Assembly (NCBI RefSeq): GCF_023276435.1
Contig: NZ_JALLPO010000038.1
Span: forward strand, 35,895 to 99,894
DNA length: 64,000 nucleotides
DNA from: Sphaerisporangium perillae
GTDB lineage: Bacteria; Actinomycetota; Actinomycetes; Streptosporangiales; Streptosporangiaceae
Direction of reading: 5' to 3'
The notes below the pieces were generated by a model. The model did not search any database, was not told the DNA's origin, and saw only the letters and a program-made list of their open reading frames with translations. Shown one piece after another: positions 35,163 through 44,266 of the stretch (positions are counted from its first letter, which is position 1; each line of letters opens with the position of its first letter). Position numbers and translations under genes: made by a program.

Positions 35163-38100
35163 ATGGGAACGTCTTCGTTGAAATCGCCCCTGACCGATCT
35201 TCGTGAACGCCTGCCCGCGCTGATGCTGCGCGACGAGCTGCGGCTGCGCCGCCGCCTCGACGGCGCGCGGCGCGTCCGCGACGGCAAGGCCCTGCGGGCG
35301 ATCGCCGACCAGGTCGCCACCGAGATCGGCGCCGCCGAGGCCCGGGTCGACGCCCGCCGGGCGCTCGTCCCCGAGATCACCTATCCGGCGAGCCTGCCGG
35401 TCAGCCAGCGCAAGGACGACATCCTCGAGGCCGTACGGGACCATCAGGTGGTCATCGTCGCCGGGGAGACGGGCTCGGGCAAGACGACGCAGATCCCGAA
35501 GATCTGCCTGGAGCTCGGCCGGGGGGTCAGGGGACAGATCGGTCACACCCAGCCGCGCCGCATCGCGGCGCGCACGGTGGCCGAGCGCATCGCCGAGGAG
35601 CTCGGCACCCCGCTCGGCGACGCCGTCGGCTACAAGGTTCGCTTCACCGACCAGTCCGGCGAGGGCACGCTCGTCAAGCTGATGACCGACGGCATCCTGC
35701 TGGCCGAGATGCAGCGCGACCGGCTCCTGTCGCGGTACGACACGCTGATCATCGACGAGGCGCACGAGCGCAGCCTCAACATCGACTTCCTGCTGGGCTA
35801 TCTGAAGCAGCTCCTGCCGAAGCGGCCCGACCTCAAGGTGATCATCACCTCGGCGACCATCGACCCTGAGCGCTTCTCCCGGCACTTCGGGGACGCCCCG
35901 ATCGTCGAGGTGTCCGGCCGCACCTATCCCGTCGAGGTGCGCTACCGGCCGATCAGGGAGGAACAGGAGGACCAGGCGCAGGCGATCGTCGACGCGGTCG
36001 ACGAGCTGTGCGCCGAGGGCCCTGGCGACATCCTGGTCTTCCTGAGCGGCGAGCGCGAGATCAGGGACACCGCCGAGGCGCTCAAGGGCCGCAAGGAGGA
36101 GGTCCTGCCGCTGTACGCTCGCCTGTCGGCGGGCGAGCAGCACCGCGTCTTCCAGGCCCACCGGGGGCGCAGGGTCGTCCTGGCGACCAACGTCGCCGAG
36201 ACCTCGCTCACCGTCCCCGGCATCAAGTACGTCGTCGACCCGGGGTTCGCCCGCCTCTCGCGCTACAGCCACCGCCTGAAGGTGCAGCGACTGCCGATCG
36301 AGTCGATCTCGCAGGCGTCCGCCAACCAGCGCAAGGGGCGCTGCGGCCGCACCTCCGACGGCGTGTGCGTCCGGCTGTACTCCGAGGAGGACTTCCTCGG
36401 CCGGCCCGAGTTCACCGACCCTGAGATCCTCAGGACCAACCTGGCCTCGGTCATCCTGCAGATGACCTCGCTCGGCCTGGGCGACATCGCGGCCTTCCCG
36501 TTCGTCGAGCCGCCGGACCAGCGGCAGGTGAAGGACGGCGTCAACCTGCTGCAGGAGCTCGGCGCCTTCGACGAGCACAAGAAGCTCACGGCGATCGGCG
36601 GCAAGCTCGCCCAGCTCCCGGTGGACCCCCGGCTCGCGCGCATGGTCCTGGCCGCCGACGGCAACGGCTGCGCCGACGAGGTCATGGTGATCGCCTCGGC
36701 GCTGTCCATCCAGGACCCGCGCGAGCGTCCCGCCGACAAGCAGGCCCAGGCAGACCAGAAGCACGCCCGCTTCGCCGACAAAGAGTCTGATTTCCTGACT
36801 TATCTGAAGCTGTGGGACTACCTGCGCGAGCAGCAGAGAGAGCTGTCCTCCAGCCAGTTCCGGCGGATGTGCAAGGCCGACTTCCTCAACTACCTGCGCG
36901 TGCGCGAGTGGCAGGACATCTACAGCCAGCTCAAGCAGGTGGCCAAGGGCCTCGGCGTCACGCCCAACACCACGCGCGCCGACCCGTACCAGATCCACGT
37001 CTCCCTGCTCGCCGGCATGCTGTCCCACATCGGGCTGATGGACGTCGAGAAGGCCGACAAGAACGACCCCGGCCCGCGACGGCGGTCTTCCCGCGAGTAC
37101 ATCGGGGCGCGCAACGCCCGGTTCGCGATCTTCCCGGGCTCGGCCCTGTTCAGGAAGCAGCCGCACTGGGTGATGGCCGGCGAGCTGGTGGAGACCTCCC
37201 GGCTGTGGGCGCGGGTCGTCGCCAAGATCGAGCCCGAGTGGGTCGAGCCGCTCGCCCAGCACCTGGTCAAGCGCACCTACAGCGAGCCCCACTGGGAGAA
37301 GAACCAGGGCGCCGTCATGGCGTACGAGAAGGTCACGCTGTACGGCGTGCCGATCGTCGTGGACCGTAAGATCAACTACGGCTCGGTGGACCCCGAGCTG
37401 TCCCGGGAGCTGTTCATCCGGCACGGCCTGGTCGAGGGCGACTGGGACACCCACCACCGCTTCCTGAAGGAGAACCGCCGGCTGCTGTCGGAGATCGAGG
37501 AGCTGGAGAACCGCGCCCGCCGCCGCGACATCCTGGTCGACGACGAGACGCTGTTCGACTTCTACGACAAGCGGGTGCCCGACACCGTCGTGTCGGCCGC
37601 CCACTTCGACAGCTGGTGGAAGAGCAAGCGGCAGAGCGAGCCCGACCTGCTGACCTTCTCCGCCGACATGCTCATCAACAAGGGCGCGGACGCCGGAGAC
37701 CTGCAGGAGGCCTACCCCGACGCCTGGCGGCAGGGCGGCCAGCGGATGCGGCTCACCTACCAGTTCGAGCCGGGGGCCGACGCCGACGGCGTGACCGTGC
37801 ACGTCCCCCTCCAGGTGCTCAACCAGGTCGAGGGCGACGGCTTCGACTGGCAGATCCCGGGCCTTCGCGAGGAGCTGGTCACCGAGCTGATCCGGTCGCT
37901 GCCCAAGCCCCTCCGGCGCAACTTCGTCCCGGCGCCCAACTTCGCCAAGGCCGTGCTCGAGCGGGTGACGCCCGGCAGGGAGCCGCTCGTCGAGGCGGTG
38001 GCGCGCGAGCTGTCCGGGCTCACCGGCGTGCGGGTGCCGCCGGACGCCTTCGAGCCCGATCGCCTGCCCGAGCACCTGCGCGTCACCTACCGCGTGGTCG

Positions 38101-39053
38101 ACGAGCACAAGCGCACGGTCGCGGAGGACAAGGACCTGCCGGCCCTGAAACGGCGGCTGGCGCCCAAGCTGCGCGCCACGCTCGCCCGGGTGGGCGGGAA
38201 CCTCGAACGCACCGGGCTGCGCTCCTGGACGTTCGGCGAGCTGCCCCGGCTGTTCGAGCACGGCCGGGTCAAGGCCTACCCGGCACTGGTCGACGAGCGC
38301 GACAGCGTCGCGATCCGCGTCTTCGAGACCGAGGCCGAGCAGCGCTCCGCGATGTGGGCGGGCATGCGGCGGCTCGTCCTGCTGAACGTCACCTCGCCCG
38401 CCAAGGCCATCCTGCGCGGGCTGACCACCCAGCAGAAGCTCGCGCTGAGCCACAGCCCGCACCGCGACGCCGCCGAGCTGTTCGAAGACTGCGTCAGCTG
38501 CGCGGCCGACAAGCTCATCGCCGAGTCGGGCGGCCCGGCATGGAACGCGGCCGACTTCGCGCGCGTCCACGACCACGTGCGCGCCGAGCTGTTCGACACC
38601 ACCTCCGAGGTCGTGGCCAGGGTCGAGCGCATCCTGGTGATCTGGCAGGGCGTGCGCAACACCCTCGGCCCGATGAAGGACCCGCAGGACGTCCTGGAGG
38701 AGATCGACGAGCACCTGTCGACGCTCGTCTTCCCCGGCTTCGTGACCGCGACCGGCTACAAGCGCCTTCCCGACCTGCAGCGCTACCTGCGGGCGGTCGA
38801 GCGGCGGCTGACCAAGCTCCCCGACGACCCCTACCGCGACCGTGAGCTGATGCTCAAGCTCGACGAGATACGCCTGGCGTATGAGGAGACGGTGGACAGG
38901 CTGCCCCCGGCGCGAAGGTCGGAGCAGGCCGTCACCGACGTCCGCTGGATGCTCGAGGAGCTGAGGGTCAGCTACTTCGCCCAGACGCTCGGCACCCCGT
39001 ACCCGGTCTCCGACAAGCGCGTCCACAAGGCCCTGGCCCAGCTCACCGCCTGA
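35163..39053 (+). CDS. hrpA: ATP-dependent RNA helicase HrpA
   Basis: 1296-residue DEAH-box helicase, full family length. Motif I GETGSGKTTQIPK is near residues 100-112, Ia TQPRRIAA follows, motif II DEAHER, motif III TSATID, motif V TNVAETSLTVPGIKYVVD and motif VI QRKGRCGRTSDGVC. The helicase-associated, OB-like and long HrpA C-terminal domains (from about 650) are all present. It unwinds RNA and mRNA-ribosome complexes in other bacteria. ATG 35163 has a GGAAAGCG leader. An antisense frame covers nearly the whole gene but is an artefact of codon bias. Confidence 0.96.
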   Translation: MGTSSLKSPLTDLRERLPALMLRDELRLRRRLDGARRVRDGKALRAIADQVATEIGAAEARVDARRALVPEITYPASLPVSQRKDDILEAVRDHQVVIVAGETGSGKTTQIPKICLELGRGVRGQIGHTQPRRIAARTVAERIAEELGTPLGDAVGYKVRFTDQSGEGTLVKLMTDGILLAEMQRDRLLSRYDTLIIDEAHERSLNIDFLLGYLKQLLPKRPDLKVIITSATIDPERFSRHFGDAPIVEVSGRTYPVEVRYRPIREEQEDQAQAIVDAVDELCAEGPGDILVFLSGEREIRDTAEALKGRKEEVLPLYARLSAGEQHRVFQAHRGRRVVLATNVAETSLTVPGIKYVVDPGFARLSRYSHRLKVQRLPIESISQASANQRKGRCGRTSDGVCVRLYSEEDFLGRPEFTDPEILRTNLASVILQMTSLGLGDIAAFPFVEPPDQRQVKDGVNLLQELGAFDEHKKLTAIGGKLAQLPVDPRLARMVLAADGNGCADEVMVIASALSIQDPRERPADKQAQADQKHARFADKESDFLTYLKLWDYLREQQRELSSSQFRRMCKADFLNYLRVREWQDIYSQLKQVAKGLGVTPNTTRADPYQIHVSLLAGMLSHIGLMDVEKADKNDPGPRRRSSREYIGARNARFAIFPGSALFRKQPHWVMAGELVETSRLWARVVAKIEPEWVEPLAQHLVKRTYSEPHWEKNQGAVMAYEKVTLYGVPIVVDRKINYGSVDPELSRELFIRHGLVEGDWDTHHRFLKENRRLLSEIEELENRARRRDILVDDETLFDFYDKRVPDTVVSAAHFDSWWKSKRQSEPDLLTFSADMLINKGADAGDLQEAYPDAWRQGGQRMRLTYQFEPGADADGVTVHVPLQVLNQVEGDGFDWQIPGLREELVTELIRSLPKPLRRNFVPAPNFAKAVLERVTPGREPLVEAVARELSGLTGVRVPPDAFEPDRLPEHLRVTYRVVDEHKRTVAEDKDLPALKRRLAPKLRATLARVGGNLERTGLRSWTFGELPRLFEHGRVKAYPALVDERDSVAIRVFETEAEQRSAMWAGMRRLVLLNVTSPAKAILRGLTTQQKLALSHSPHRDAAELFEDCVSCAADKLIAESGGPAWNAADFARVHDHVRAELFDTTSEVVARVERILVIWQGVRNTLGPMKDPQDVLEEIDEHLSTLVFPGFVTATGYKRLPDLQRYLRAVERRLTKLPDDPYRDRELMLKLDEIRLAYEETVDRLPPARRSEQAVTDVRWMLEELRVSYFAQTLGTPYPVSDKRVHKALAQLTA

Positions 39054-39128
39054 TTCACGCCAGAAATAGCCCGTGTCGAGATCGTGTGGGGTGCGACCTT
39101 CGCGATGTCATGACCATTTCCTGCCTCT

Positions 39129-39148
39129 TCGTGTTCGAACGAACACGA
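39129..39148. promoter_or_regulatory. perfect 20-bp palindrome
   Basis: TCGTGTTCGAACGAACACGA is perfectly palindromic (nine-base arms around AA), 75 bp after the hrpA stop and about 215 bp before the HAD gene. It resembles a dimeric TetR/GntR-type operator. It is not the actinobacterial LexA box, which needs GAAC-N4-GTTC in the opposite polarity. Confidence 0.5.
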
Positions 39149-39245
39149 TCAGTATCGCAAGTGTCGCGTATCGATGATTGAAAAGACAAGCGAGGCGTCC
39201 GGCATCCTCGGCGCGAGCCTCATCATGCGCCTGGCATCCTCCGGG

Positions 39246-39292
39246 CCGGTCGTGGAGCGACCGGGGGCGCGGCGGGCCCGGCTCGCCGCGCC
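39246..39292. terminator. two tandem hairpins
   Basis: CCGGTCG/CGACCGG (39246-39264) is followed at once by a nine-bp stem GGCGCGGCG/CGCCGCGCC (39266-39292). Together they probably terminate hrpA transcription before the HAD gene. Confidence 0.5.
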
Positions 39293-39364
39293 ACCCGTCT
39301 TTGCGGGGGAGATAAGGGGCACAGGGCAAGTAAGGTCGAACAGCACGCATATGGGAGGAGAGTC

Positions 39365-40039
39365 GTGATCCGGGCAGTGGTCTTCGACGTCGGAGAGACG
39401 TTGATCGACGAGACGCGCATCTGGACTCGGTGGGCCGACCGGCTGGGGGTCTCGCGGTTCACCATGCTCGGGGTCCTCGGCGGGATGGCGGCGCTGGACC
39501 GCCCGCACACGGACGCCTTCCAGGCGGTACGGCCCGGCATCGACCCCTACGCCGAGATCGAGGCCTGGCGGCGTGACGACCCGGACGGCCTGCGGGAGAA
39601 CTTCGACGGCGGCGACCTCTACCCCGACGTGCGCCCCGGCCTGGCCGCGCTCCGCGAGGCGGGCTACCAGCTGATCATCGCGGGCAACCAGCCGCCGCAG
39701 GCATACGCCGCGCTCGCCGCCATGGACCTGCCGGTCGACTCCGTCCACACCTCCGACGGGTGGGGGGTCAGCAAGCCCCACCCGGCCTTCTTCGCCAAGG
39801 TCGCCGCGGTCGCCGGCCGCGAGCCGGGCGAGATCCTCTACGTCGGGGACCGGCTCGACAACGACGTCATCCCGGCCCGTGATGCGGGGATGCGCACCGC
39901 GTTGCTCCGCCGCGGCCCCTGGGGGCACCTGCACGCCGAGCGTCCGGAGGCCGCCCTGGCGGACATGATCGTAGACGGCCTGCCCCAGCTCGCGGTCCTG
40001 CTCACCGAGGGCCGTGCCGGCGGCCCGGACGCCGCCTGA
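39365..40039 (+). CDS. HAD superfamily phosphatase
   Basis: 224-residue HAD hydrolase. Motif I is altered to VVFDVGETLIDE, in which Asp8 is kept and the second Asp position is Glu, common in haloacid-dehalogenase-like and phosphoglycolate-like subgroups. Motif II is IAGNQ, the Lys is in GVSKPHPAFF, and motif IV is LYVGDRLDNDV. Cytoplasmic, small-molecule phosphatase. Start GTG 39365 follows a GGGAGGAGAG site. The substrate is unknown. Confidence 0.85.
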   Translation: MIRAVVFDVGETLIDETRIWTRWADRLGVSRFTMLGVLGGMAALDRPHTDAFQAVRPGIDPYAEIEAWRRDDPDGLRENFDGGDLYPDVRPGLAALREAGYQLIIAGNQPPQAYAALAAMDLPVDSVHTSDGWGVSKPHPAFFAKVAAVAGREPGEILYVGDRLDNDVIPARDAGMRTALLRRGPWGHLHAERPEAALADMIVDGLPQLAVLLTEGRAGGPDAA

Positions 40040-40085
40040 GGGTCACACCCGCCTGTCCGGACGCCGCCTGAGGGTCACATCCGCC
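40025..40085. repeat. 29-bp tandem duplication at convergent gene ends
   Basis: CCGGACGCCGCCTGAGGGTC plus nine further bases occurs at 40025-40053 and again at 40057-40085, with one C/T difference and a 32-bp period. The first copy supplies the TGA of the HAD gene and the second the stop and last codons of the NIT kinase gene. It looks like a recent replication-slippage duplication. Confidence 0.85.
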
Positions 40086-42048
40086 AGCCCGGGCCGGGCG
40101 CCCGCTCCGCGGTGGCGGGCCGGTCGTCCAGGTCGTGGTCGGGGTCGGGCGGCAGGTCCTCGTCGACGTCGGAGATGATCAGGTCGTGCGGCAGGAGCAC
40201 GACGGCGGTGGTGCCTCCGTACGGCGAGCGGCGCAGCGTCACCTTGGCGTTGTGCCGGTCGGCCAGCTGGCTGACGACGAACAGGCCGAGCCGGTCACTG
40301 TCGGCCAGGTCGAACTCCGGCGGGTTGACCAGGCGGTGGTTGAGCTCGGCGCGGTCCTCGTCGTTCATCCCGAGGCCGCGGTCCTCCACCTCGACGGCGA
40401 ACCCCCGGCCCACGAGCTCTCCCCGGATGTTCACCCGCGTGCTGGGCGGAGAGAAGACCGTGGCGTTCTCGATCAGCTCCGCCAGCATGTGGATCACGTC
40501 GGCGACGGCCGTGCCGATCAGCGCGGCGTCCGACATCGGCATCACGGTGACGCGCGTGTAGTCCTCGACCTCCGCGACCGCCCCGCGGACGACGTCGTGC
40601 ATGGGCACGGGCTTGCGCCACGCCCGTCCGGCGGGCGCGCCGGACAGGATGATCAGGCCCTCCGCCTGGCGGCGCATCCGGGTGGTCAGGTGGTCGAGCC
40701 GGAACAGGTCGGCCAGGGCGTCGGGCGCGCTGGTCTTGCGCTGCATGGCGTCGAGCTGGGTGAGCTGGCGGTGGAGCAGCGACTGGTTGCGCCGCGCCAG
40801 GTTGCGGAAGACCAGGCTGACGCCCTTGCGCAGGTCGGCCTGGCCGACGGCGGCCTCGACGGCGGTGCGGCGTACGGTCGAGAACGCCTGGGCGACGTCC
40901 CGCACCTCCAGGGTGGTGCCGGTGACCAGGATCGGCGGCGCCTCGCTCTCGACGTCCACCGGCTCGCTGTCGCGCAGCTTGGCCACGACCCGGGGGAGGC
41001 GTACGTCGGCCAGGTCGATGGCCGCGCTGCGCAGGTGGGCCAGCTCCCCGGCGAGCCCGCGTCCGAGCCGGGCGGACAGCACCACGGCCATGAGGATCGC
41101 GACGAGGCCGAGCCCGGCCGCGACGACGACCTCCGCGATGATCCCCGAGGCGGTGGCGTCGGTGCGCTCGTTGAGCAGCTTGGCGCGGCCGGTGACGAGC
41201 TGGTCGATGCGCGAGCCGAGCGTGCCGGCGAGCGGCTGCCAGGCGGCGGCCTGCTGGGGAGCCCCGCCCTGGGTGATCACCTGGTTCTCCATGGTGGTCA
41301 GCCGCTTGTAGTCGGCGGAGGCCAGCAGGTCGTCGAGCGGGCGGCGCAGCTCGGTGTCCAGGGCCTCGAGCCCTCGGTCGAGCAGCAGCCGGCGTCCCGC
41401 GACCATCTGGGCGAAGGTGCGCTGCTCCTCGTCGCTCAGCGTGTTCTGCAGGATGGCCCCGGATAGCAGGGCGTCCTCCTGGGACAGCAGCTCGCGGGAC
41501 CTGACGACGGTCTGCAACCCGTTGGCCTTCCGGTACAGCGCGAGGTCCGGCACGGTGACGAGCTGGTCGTACATCTGGTAGAGCGAATCCTGGATCTTGG
41601 TGTATTCCTGGATCGACTTCAGGCGGTTCGTCGCGCGGCCGTCGACGCCCTGCCGCAGCGCGCCCAGCCGGTGGATCTGCCTTTCCAGCTCCGCGAGGCC
41701 GGCGGTCACCTCGGGGCCGGTCGCCGACTGGGCCTCCAGGGAGGTGGCGCGCTGGTGGAACAGCACCACGGCCCGGTCGGTCTCCGCGCGCGTGGCCGAC
41801 AGGCGCCCCCCGTCGGGTGAGTCGCCGCTGAGCAGGATGGCCGACAGCTGGCGCTCCTGTTGCACGTGCGCGGCCAGGACACCGGCCGGGGTGGCCACCT
41901 GGTCGAACAGCGTGACCGCTCTGCGCAGGTCGAAGAAGTCGCCCACGAGGTTCCCGGTCATGAAGACCCAGAGCACGATGAGCGCCACGATCGGCAGGCT
42001 GAGCAGCGAGTACAACTTGAACCGAATAGTGCGATTTTGAGGGGCCAT
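40075..42048 (-). CDS. nitrate/nitrite-sensing (NIT) domain histidine kinase
   Basis: 657-residue membrane sensor. Helix 1 is near residues 12-32 (LYSLLSLPIVALIVLWVFM). An extracellular NIT domain follows (ILLSGDSPDGGRLSATRAETDRAV ... RRLLLDRGLEALD), then helix 2 near 300-325, a HAMP-like linker, LLHRQLTQLDAMQRK as the phosphoacceptor-like helix and an ATPase domain (ELIENATVFSPPSTRVNIRGE, EVEDRGLGM). In actinomycetes such kinases usually head conservons with Roadblock, DUF742 and GTPase genes. Those are absent here, so it is an orphan. ATG 42048 was chosen because MAPQNRTIRFKLYS begins the family. Confidence 0.88.
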   Translation of the reverse strand: MAPQNRTIRFKLYSLLSLPIVALIVLWVFMTGNLVGDFFDLRRAVTLFDQVATPAGVLAAHVQQERQLSAILLSGDSPDGGRLSATRAETDRAVVLFHQRATSLEAQSATGPEVTAGLAELERQIHRLGALRQGVDGRATNRLKSIQEYTKIQDSLYQMYDQLVTVPDLALYRKANGLQTVVRSRELLSQEDALLSGAILQNTLSDEEQRTFAQMVAGRRLLLDRGLEALDTELRRPLDDLLASADYKRLTTMENQVITQGGAPQQAAAWQPLAGTLGSRIDQLVTGRAKLLNERTDATASGIIAEVVVAAGLGLVAILMAVVLSARLGRGLAGELAHLRSAAIDLADVRLPRVVAKLRDSEPVDVESEAPPILVTGTTLEVRDVAQAFSTVRRTAVEAAVGQADLRKGVSLVFRNLARRNQSLLHRQLTQLDAMQRKTSAPDALADLFRLDHLTTRMRRQAEGLIILSGAPAGRAWRKPVPMHDVVRGAVAEVEDYTRVTVMPMSDAALIGTAVADVIHMLAELIENATVFSPPSTRVNIRGELVGRGFAVEVEDRGLGMNDEDRAELNHRLVNPPEFDLADSDRLGLFVVSQLADRHNAKVTLRRSPYGGTTAVVLLPHDLIISDVDEDLPPDPDHDLDDRPATAERAPGPGWRM

Positions 42049-42127
42049 GTCTCCGCGCCTAGCGTGAGGCCTACGTAAGGTACTTCGGGGTGATATCGCG
42101 CGCACTTTCGTGAAGATCGCAGCGAGG

Positions 42128-43453
42128 TTAGCACCCATGACGGGTCTCCGGGGTGGACTTCGGGAGGTGTACGCGACCGGCCTGGTCACCGCCTGTGACC
42201 GTGGCGGCGCACCTGCCCGGCCCGTCCTCGATCAGCGCCTGGTACGGGTCGCGCTCGCCGGGGTCGAGGGCGAAGACGGCGAAATCGCACCGCGCGCCCG
42301 GCTCCAGCACGCCGATCCGGCCGGGGCCGTCGGACAGGCCGAGCGCGCGGGCGCCGCCGGCCGTGGCCGCCTCCACCAGGCGGCGCGGGAGGTCCGCGGC
42401 CCGGTACCCCTGCTCCCGGGCCAGCGCCTGGAGCACGCGCACGTCCTCCAGCAGGTCCAGCGACGGGCTGGAGGCCAGCGAGTCGGTGCCGACGGCGATC
42501 GGGCCGCCCTCCTCCAGCAGCGCCGCGACCGGCGGCCCGTCCAGGCCGAGGGTGCGGTTGGACCGCGGGCACAGCGCCACGCTCACTCCGCGTTCGCGCA
42601 GCAGCGCCCGCTCCTCGGCGTCGAGATGGACGCCGTGGGCGACGTGGCAGTTCGGGCCGAGCAGTCCGAGCGCGTCCAGGAAGGCGACCGGACCGTGGCC
42701 GGTGCCGCCCGCGCGCAGGATCTCGAAGTCGAACCCGAGGTCGCGGACCAGCCGGGCGATCGGCCCGGTGCCCGAGACGGTGTACTCGCGCTCGTGAACC
42801 GACTCCAGCAGGTGGATGTGCTGGCGCAGGCCGAACCTGCGGGCCAGGACGCCGAGGTCGGCGAGCACACCGGTGTCCAGCGTGTAGGGGGCGTGCGGCG
42901 AGATGCCGATCATCCCCCCGCCGGGGGCGTCCATGGTGCCGCTGAGCTCGCGCACCGTCGAGGTCAGGTGGTCGCGCCCGGTCTCGGCCCAGCTGGCGTC
43001 GGTGTCGCCCAGCACCTCCAGGTAGGAGATGCCGCCCAGGCCCGTCTGGTTCGGCACGGGCATCGCCTCGATGTCGGTCACGACGTCCGCGACCGCCGTC
43101 GTGCCGTGCCGGAGCGACAGGAGGGCGCCCTCGCGGGCGCTCGCCGCCCAGTCGGCTCCCCCGGAGGAGAAGTAGACCGCGTCGAAGGCGTTCGACCACT
43201 CCTCGAAGGAGTCGTACACGCGCGCGCCGACCTGCGCCATGCGGGTGAACTGCAGGTGGGTGTGCGCGTTGACCAGCCCCGCGACGATCATCCCGGGCCA
43301 GCGCAGCTCCTGCCCGCCCGGGTGGCCGGTCAGGATCTCCCGCCGGTGCCCCACCGCGAGCACCCTGCCCGCCCGTACGGCCACGGCGCCGTCGCGGATC
43401 GGCGGGCGGGAGATGGGGAGCAGGAGCGGCGCCGAATGGATCACGGCACCCAT
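42128..43453 (-). CDS. amidohydrolase/deaminase, metal-dependent
   Basis: 441-residue TatD/cytosine-deaminase-like amidohydrolase. Metal ligands are in NAHTHLQF, HIHLLESVHE, HGVHLDAEE and VGTDSLASS. A conserved IGISPHAPYTLDTG also appears, seen in aminodeoxyfutalosine and S-adenosylhomocysteine-type deaminases. The substrate is most likely a purine-like or aminated ring compound. It is the last gene of the ECF transporter operon, so the imported molecule may be its substrate. The ATG at 43453 overlaps ECF-T by 13 bases. A GTG at 43444 with a GTGA overlap is an alternative start. Confidence 0.85.
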   Translation of the reverse strand: MGAVIHSAPLLLPISRPPIRDGAVAVRAGRVLAVGHRREILTGHPGGQELRWPGMIVAGLVNAHTHLQFTRMAQVGARVYDSFEEWSNAFDAVYFSSGGADWAASAREGALLSLRHGTTAVADVVTDIEAMPVPNQTGLGGISYLEVLGDTDASWAETGRDHLTSTVRELSGTMDAPGGGMIGISPHAPYTLDTGVLADLGVLARRFGLRQHIHLLESVHEREYTVSGTGPIARLVRDLGFDFEILRAGGTGHGPVAFLDALGLLGPNCHVAHGVHLDAEERALLRERGVSVALCPRSNRTLGLDGPPVAALLEEGGPIAVGTDSLASSPSLDLLEDVRVLQALAREQGYRAADLPRRLVEAATAGGARALGLSDGPGRIGVLEPGARCDFAVFALDPGERDPYQALIEDGPGRCAATVTGGDQAGRVHLPKSTPETRHGC

Positions 43454-44262
43454 ACGGTGCCCGTCAGTCCGAGGATCTTGGCGGTGACCATGACGGCGGC
43501 CATGGCGGCGAAGCCGGCGAGGATCAGGCGGTCGATGCGGTCGAAGGCCAGCTCGCGCATCCAGGTGCGATGCCGGCCGCCGAATCCCCGCAGATCCATG
43601 GCGTTCACGGTGTCCTCCGCGTCCATCAGGGCGTTCACCGTCAGCGGGATGACCACCGGCCGCAGCGCCAGCAGCTTCTTCACCGGGTTGCGGCTGCGGC
43701 TGTGTTCGTACCCCCTGATCCGCTGGGCGTCCACGGTCTCGTGCAGGCTCGCCCAGGTGGAGGGCAGGAACCGGAAGGTCAGGTCCACCCCGTAGGCCAG
43801 CCGCTGTGACAGCCCGAGCCGCGCGAACGCCACCCCGAGGTCGGAGGGCGCGATGTTGAACGCCACGGGGAAGCCGACCATGGCCAGGGAGATGTAGCGC
43901 ACGAGGATGGTCGACGCGTACGACAGGGTGGTCCAGGTGATGGCCGTGTGGGTGATCGGGGCGGTGAACAGGACCTCGGCGTTCCCGTCCACACGGGTCT
44001 CCGCCGAGGTCAGGATGCTGTTCACCACGACCAGAATCGTGGTGATGGTCAGCATGAACACCCAGTTGGCCCGGACACCGCGCCACGGGATGCCCGCGGC
44101 GCGGTAGTAGACCAGGGCGACCGCGGTGCACAGGAGCACGGCGCGGAGGTCGTCGATCCCCGCCACGGCCACGAGATAGAGCACGGGAACCAGCAGGAGC
44201 ACCCGCGGATCGCGGCGGCTCAGGAAAGAACCCGCGCCCAGGTAACGCGGCGTGACGTCCAC
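43441..44262 (-). CDS. ECF transporter T component (EcfT)
   Basis: 273-residue membrane protein with five to six helices and the two coupling Ala-Arg-Gly-type motifs in the C-terminal region (DAQRIRGYEHS and NAMDLRGFGG). These dock the ATPase dimer and the S component. Start GTG 44262, four bases after the S-component stop. It forms the energising module with the double ATPase encoded upstream. Confidence 0.9.
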   Translation of the reverse strand: MDVTPRYLGAGSFLSRRDPRVLLLVPVLYLVAVAGIDDLRAVLLCTAVALVYYRAAGIPWRGVRANWVFMLTITTILVVVNSILTSAETRVDGNAEVLFTAPITHTAITWTTLSYASTILVRYISLAMVGFPVAFNIAPSDLGVAFARLGLSQRLAYGVDLTFRFLPSTWASLHETVDAQRIRGYEHSRSRNPVKKLLALRPVVIPLTVNALMDAEDTVNAMDLRGFGGRHRTWMRELAFDRIDRLILAGFAAMAAVMVTAKILGLTGTVWVP

Positions 44263-44266
44263 CCTG

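Larger units (their letters stand above)
39054..39364. other. intergenic region with palindrome and tandem hairpins, no gene seen
   Basis: This 311-bp gap between hrpA and the HAD gene holds the palindrome at 39129-39148 and two consecutive hairpins at 39246-39292. A 64-codon frame at 39174-39368 has no ribosome site and no family resemblance and contains both hairpins, so I do not call it a gene. Confidence 0.5.

Noticed and set aside
34917..39026. 1369-codon open frame antisense to hrpA
   Set aside because: Shadow of high third-position GC. The plus-strand frame has all helicase motifs.
39129..39148. LexA/SOS box
   Set aside because: The palindrome has GTTC-N4-GAAC polarity opposite to the GAAC-N4-GTTC consensus.
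39174..39368. 64-codon frame between hrpA and the HAD gene
   Set aside because: It spans two terminator hairpins and lacks a ribosome site.
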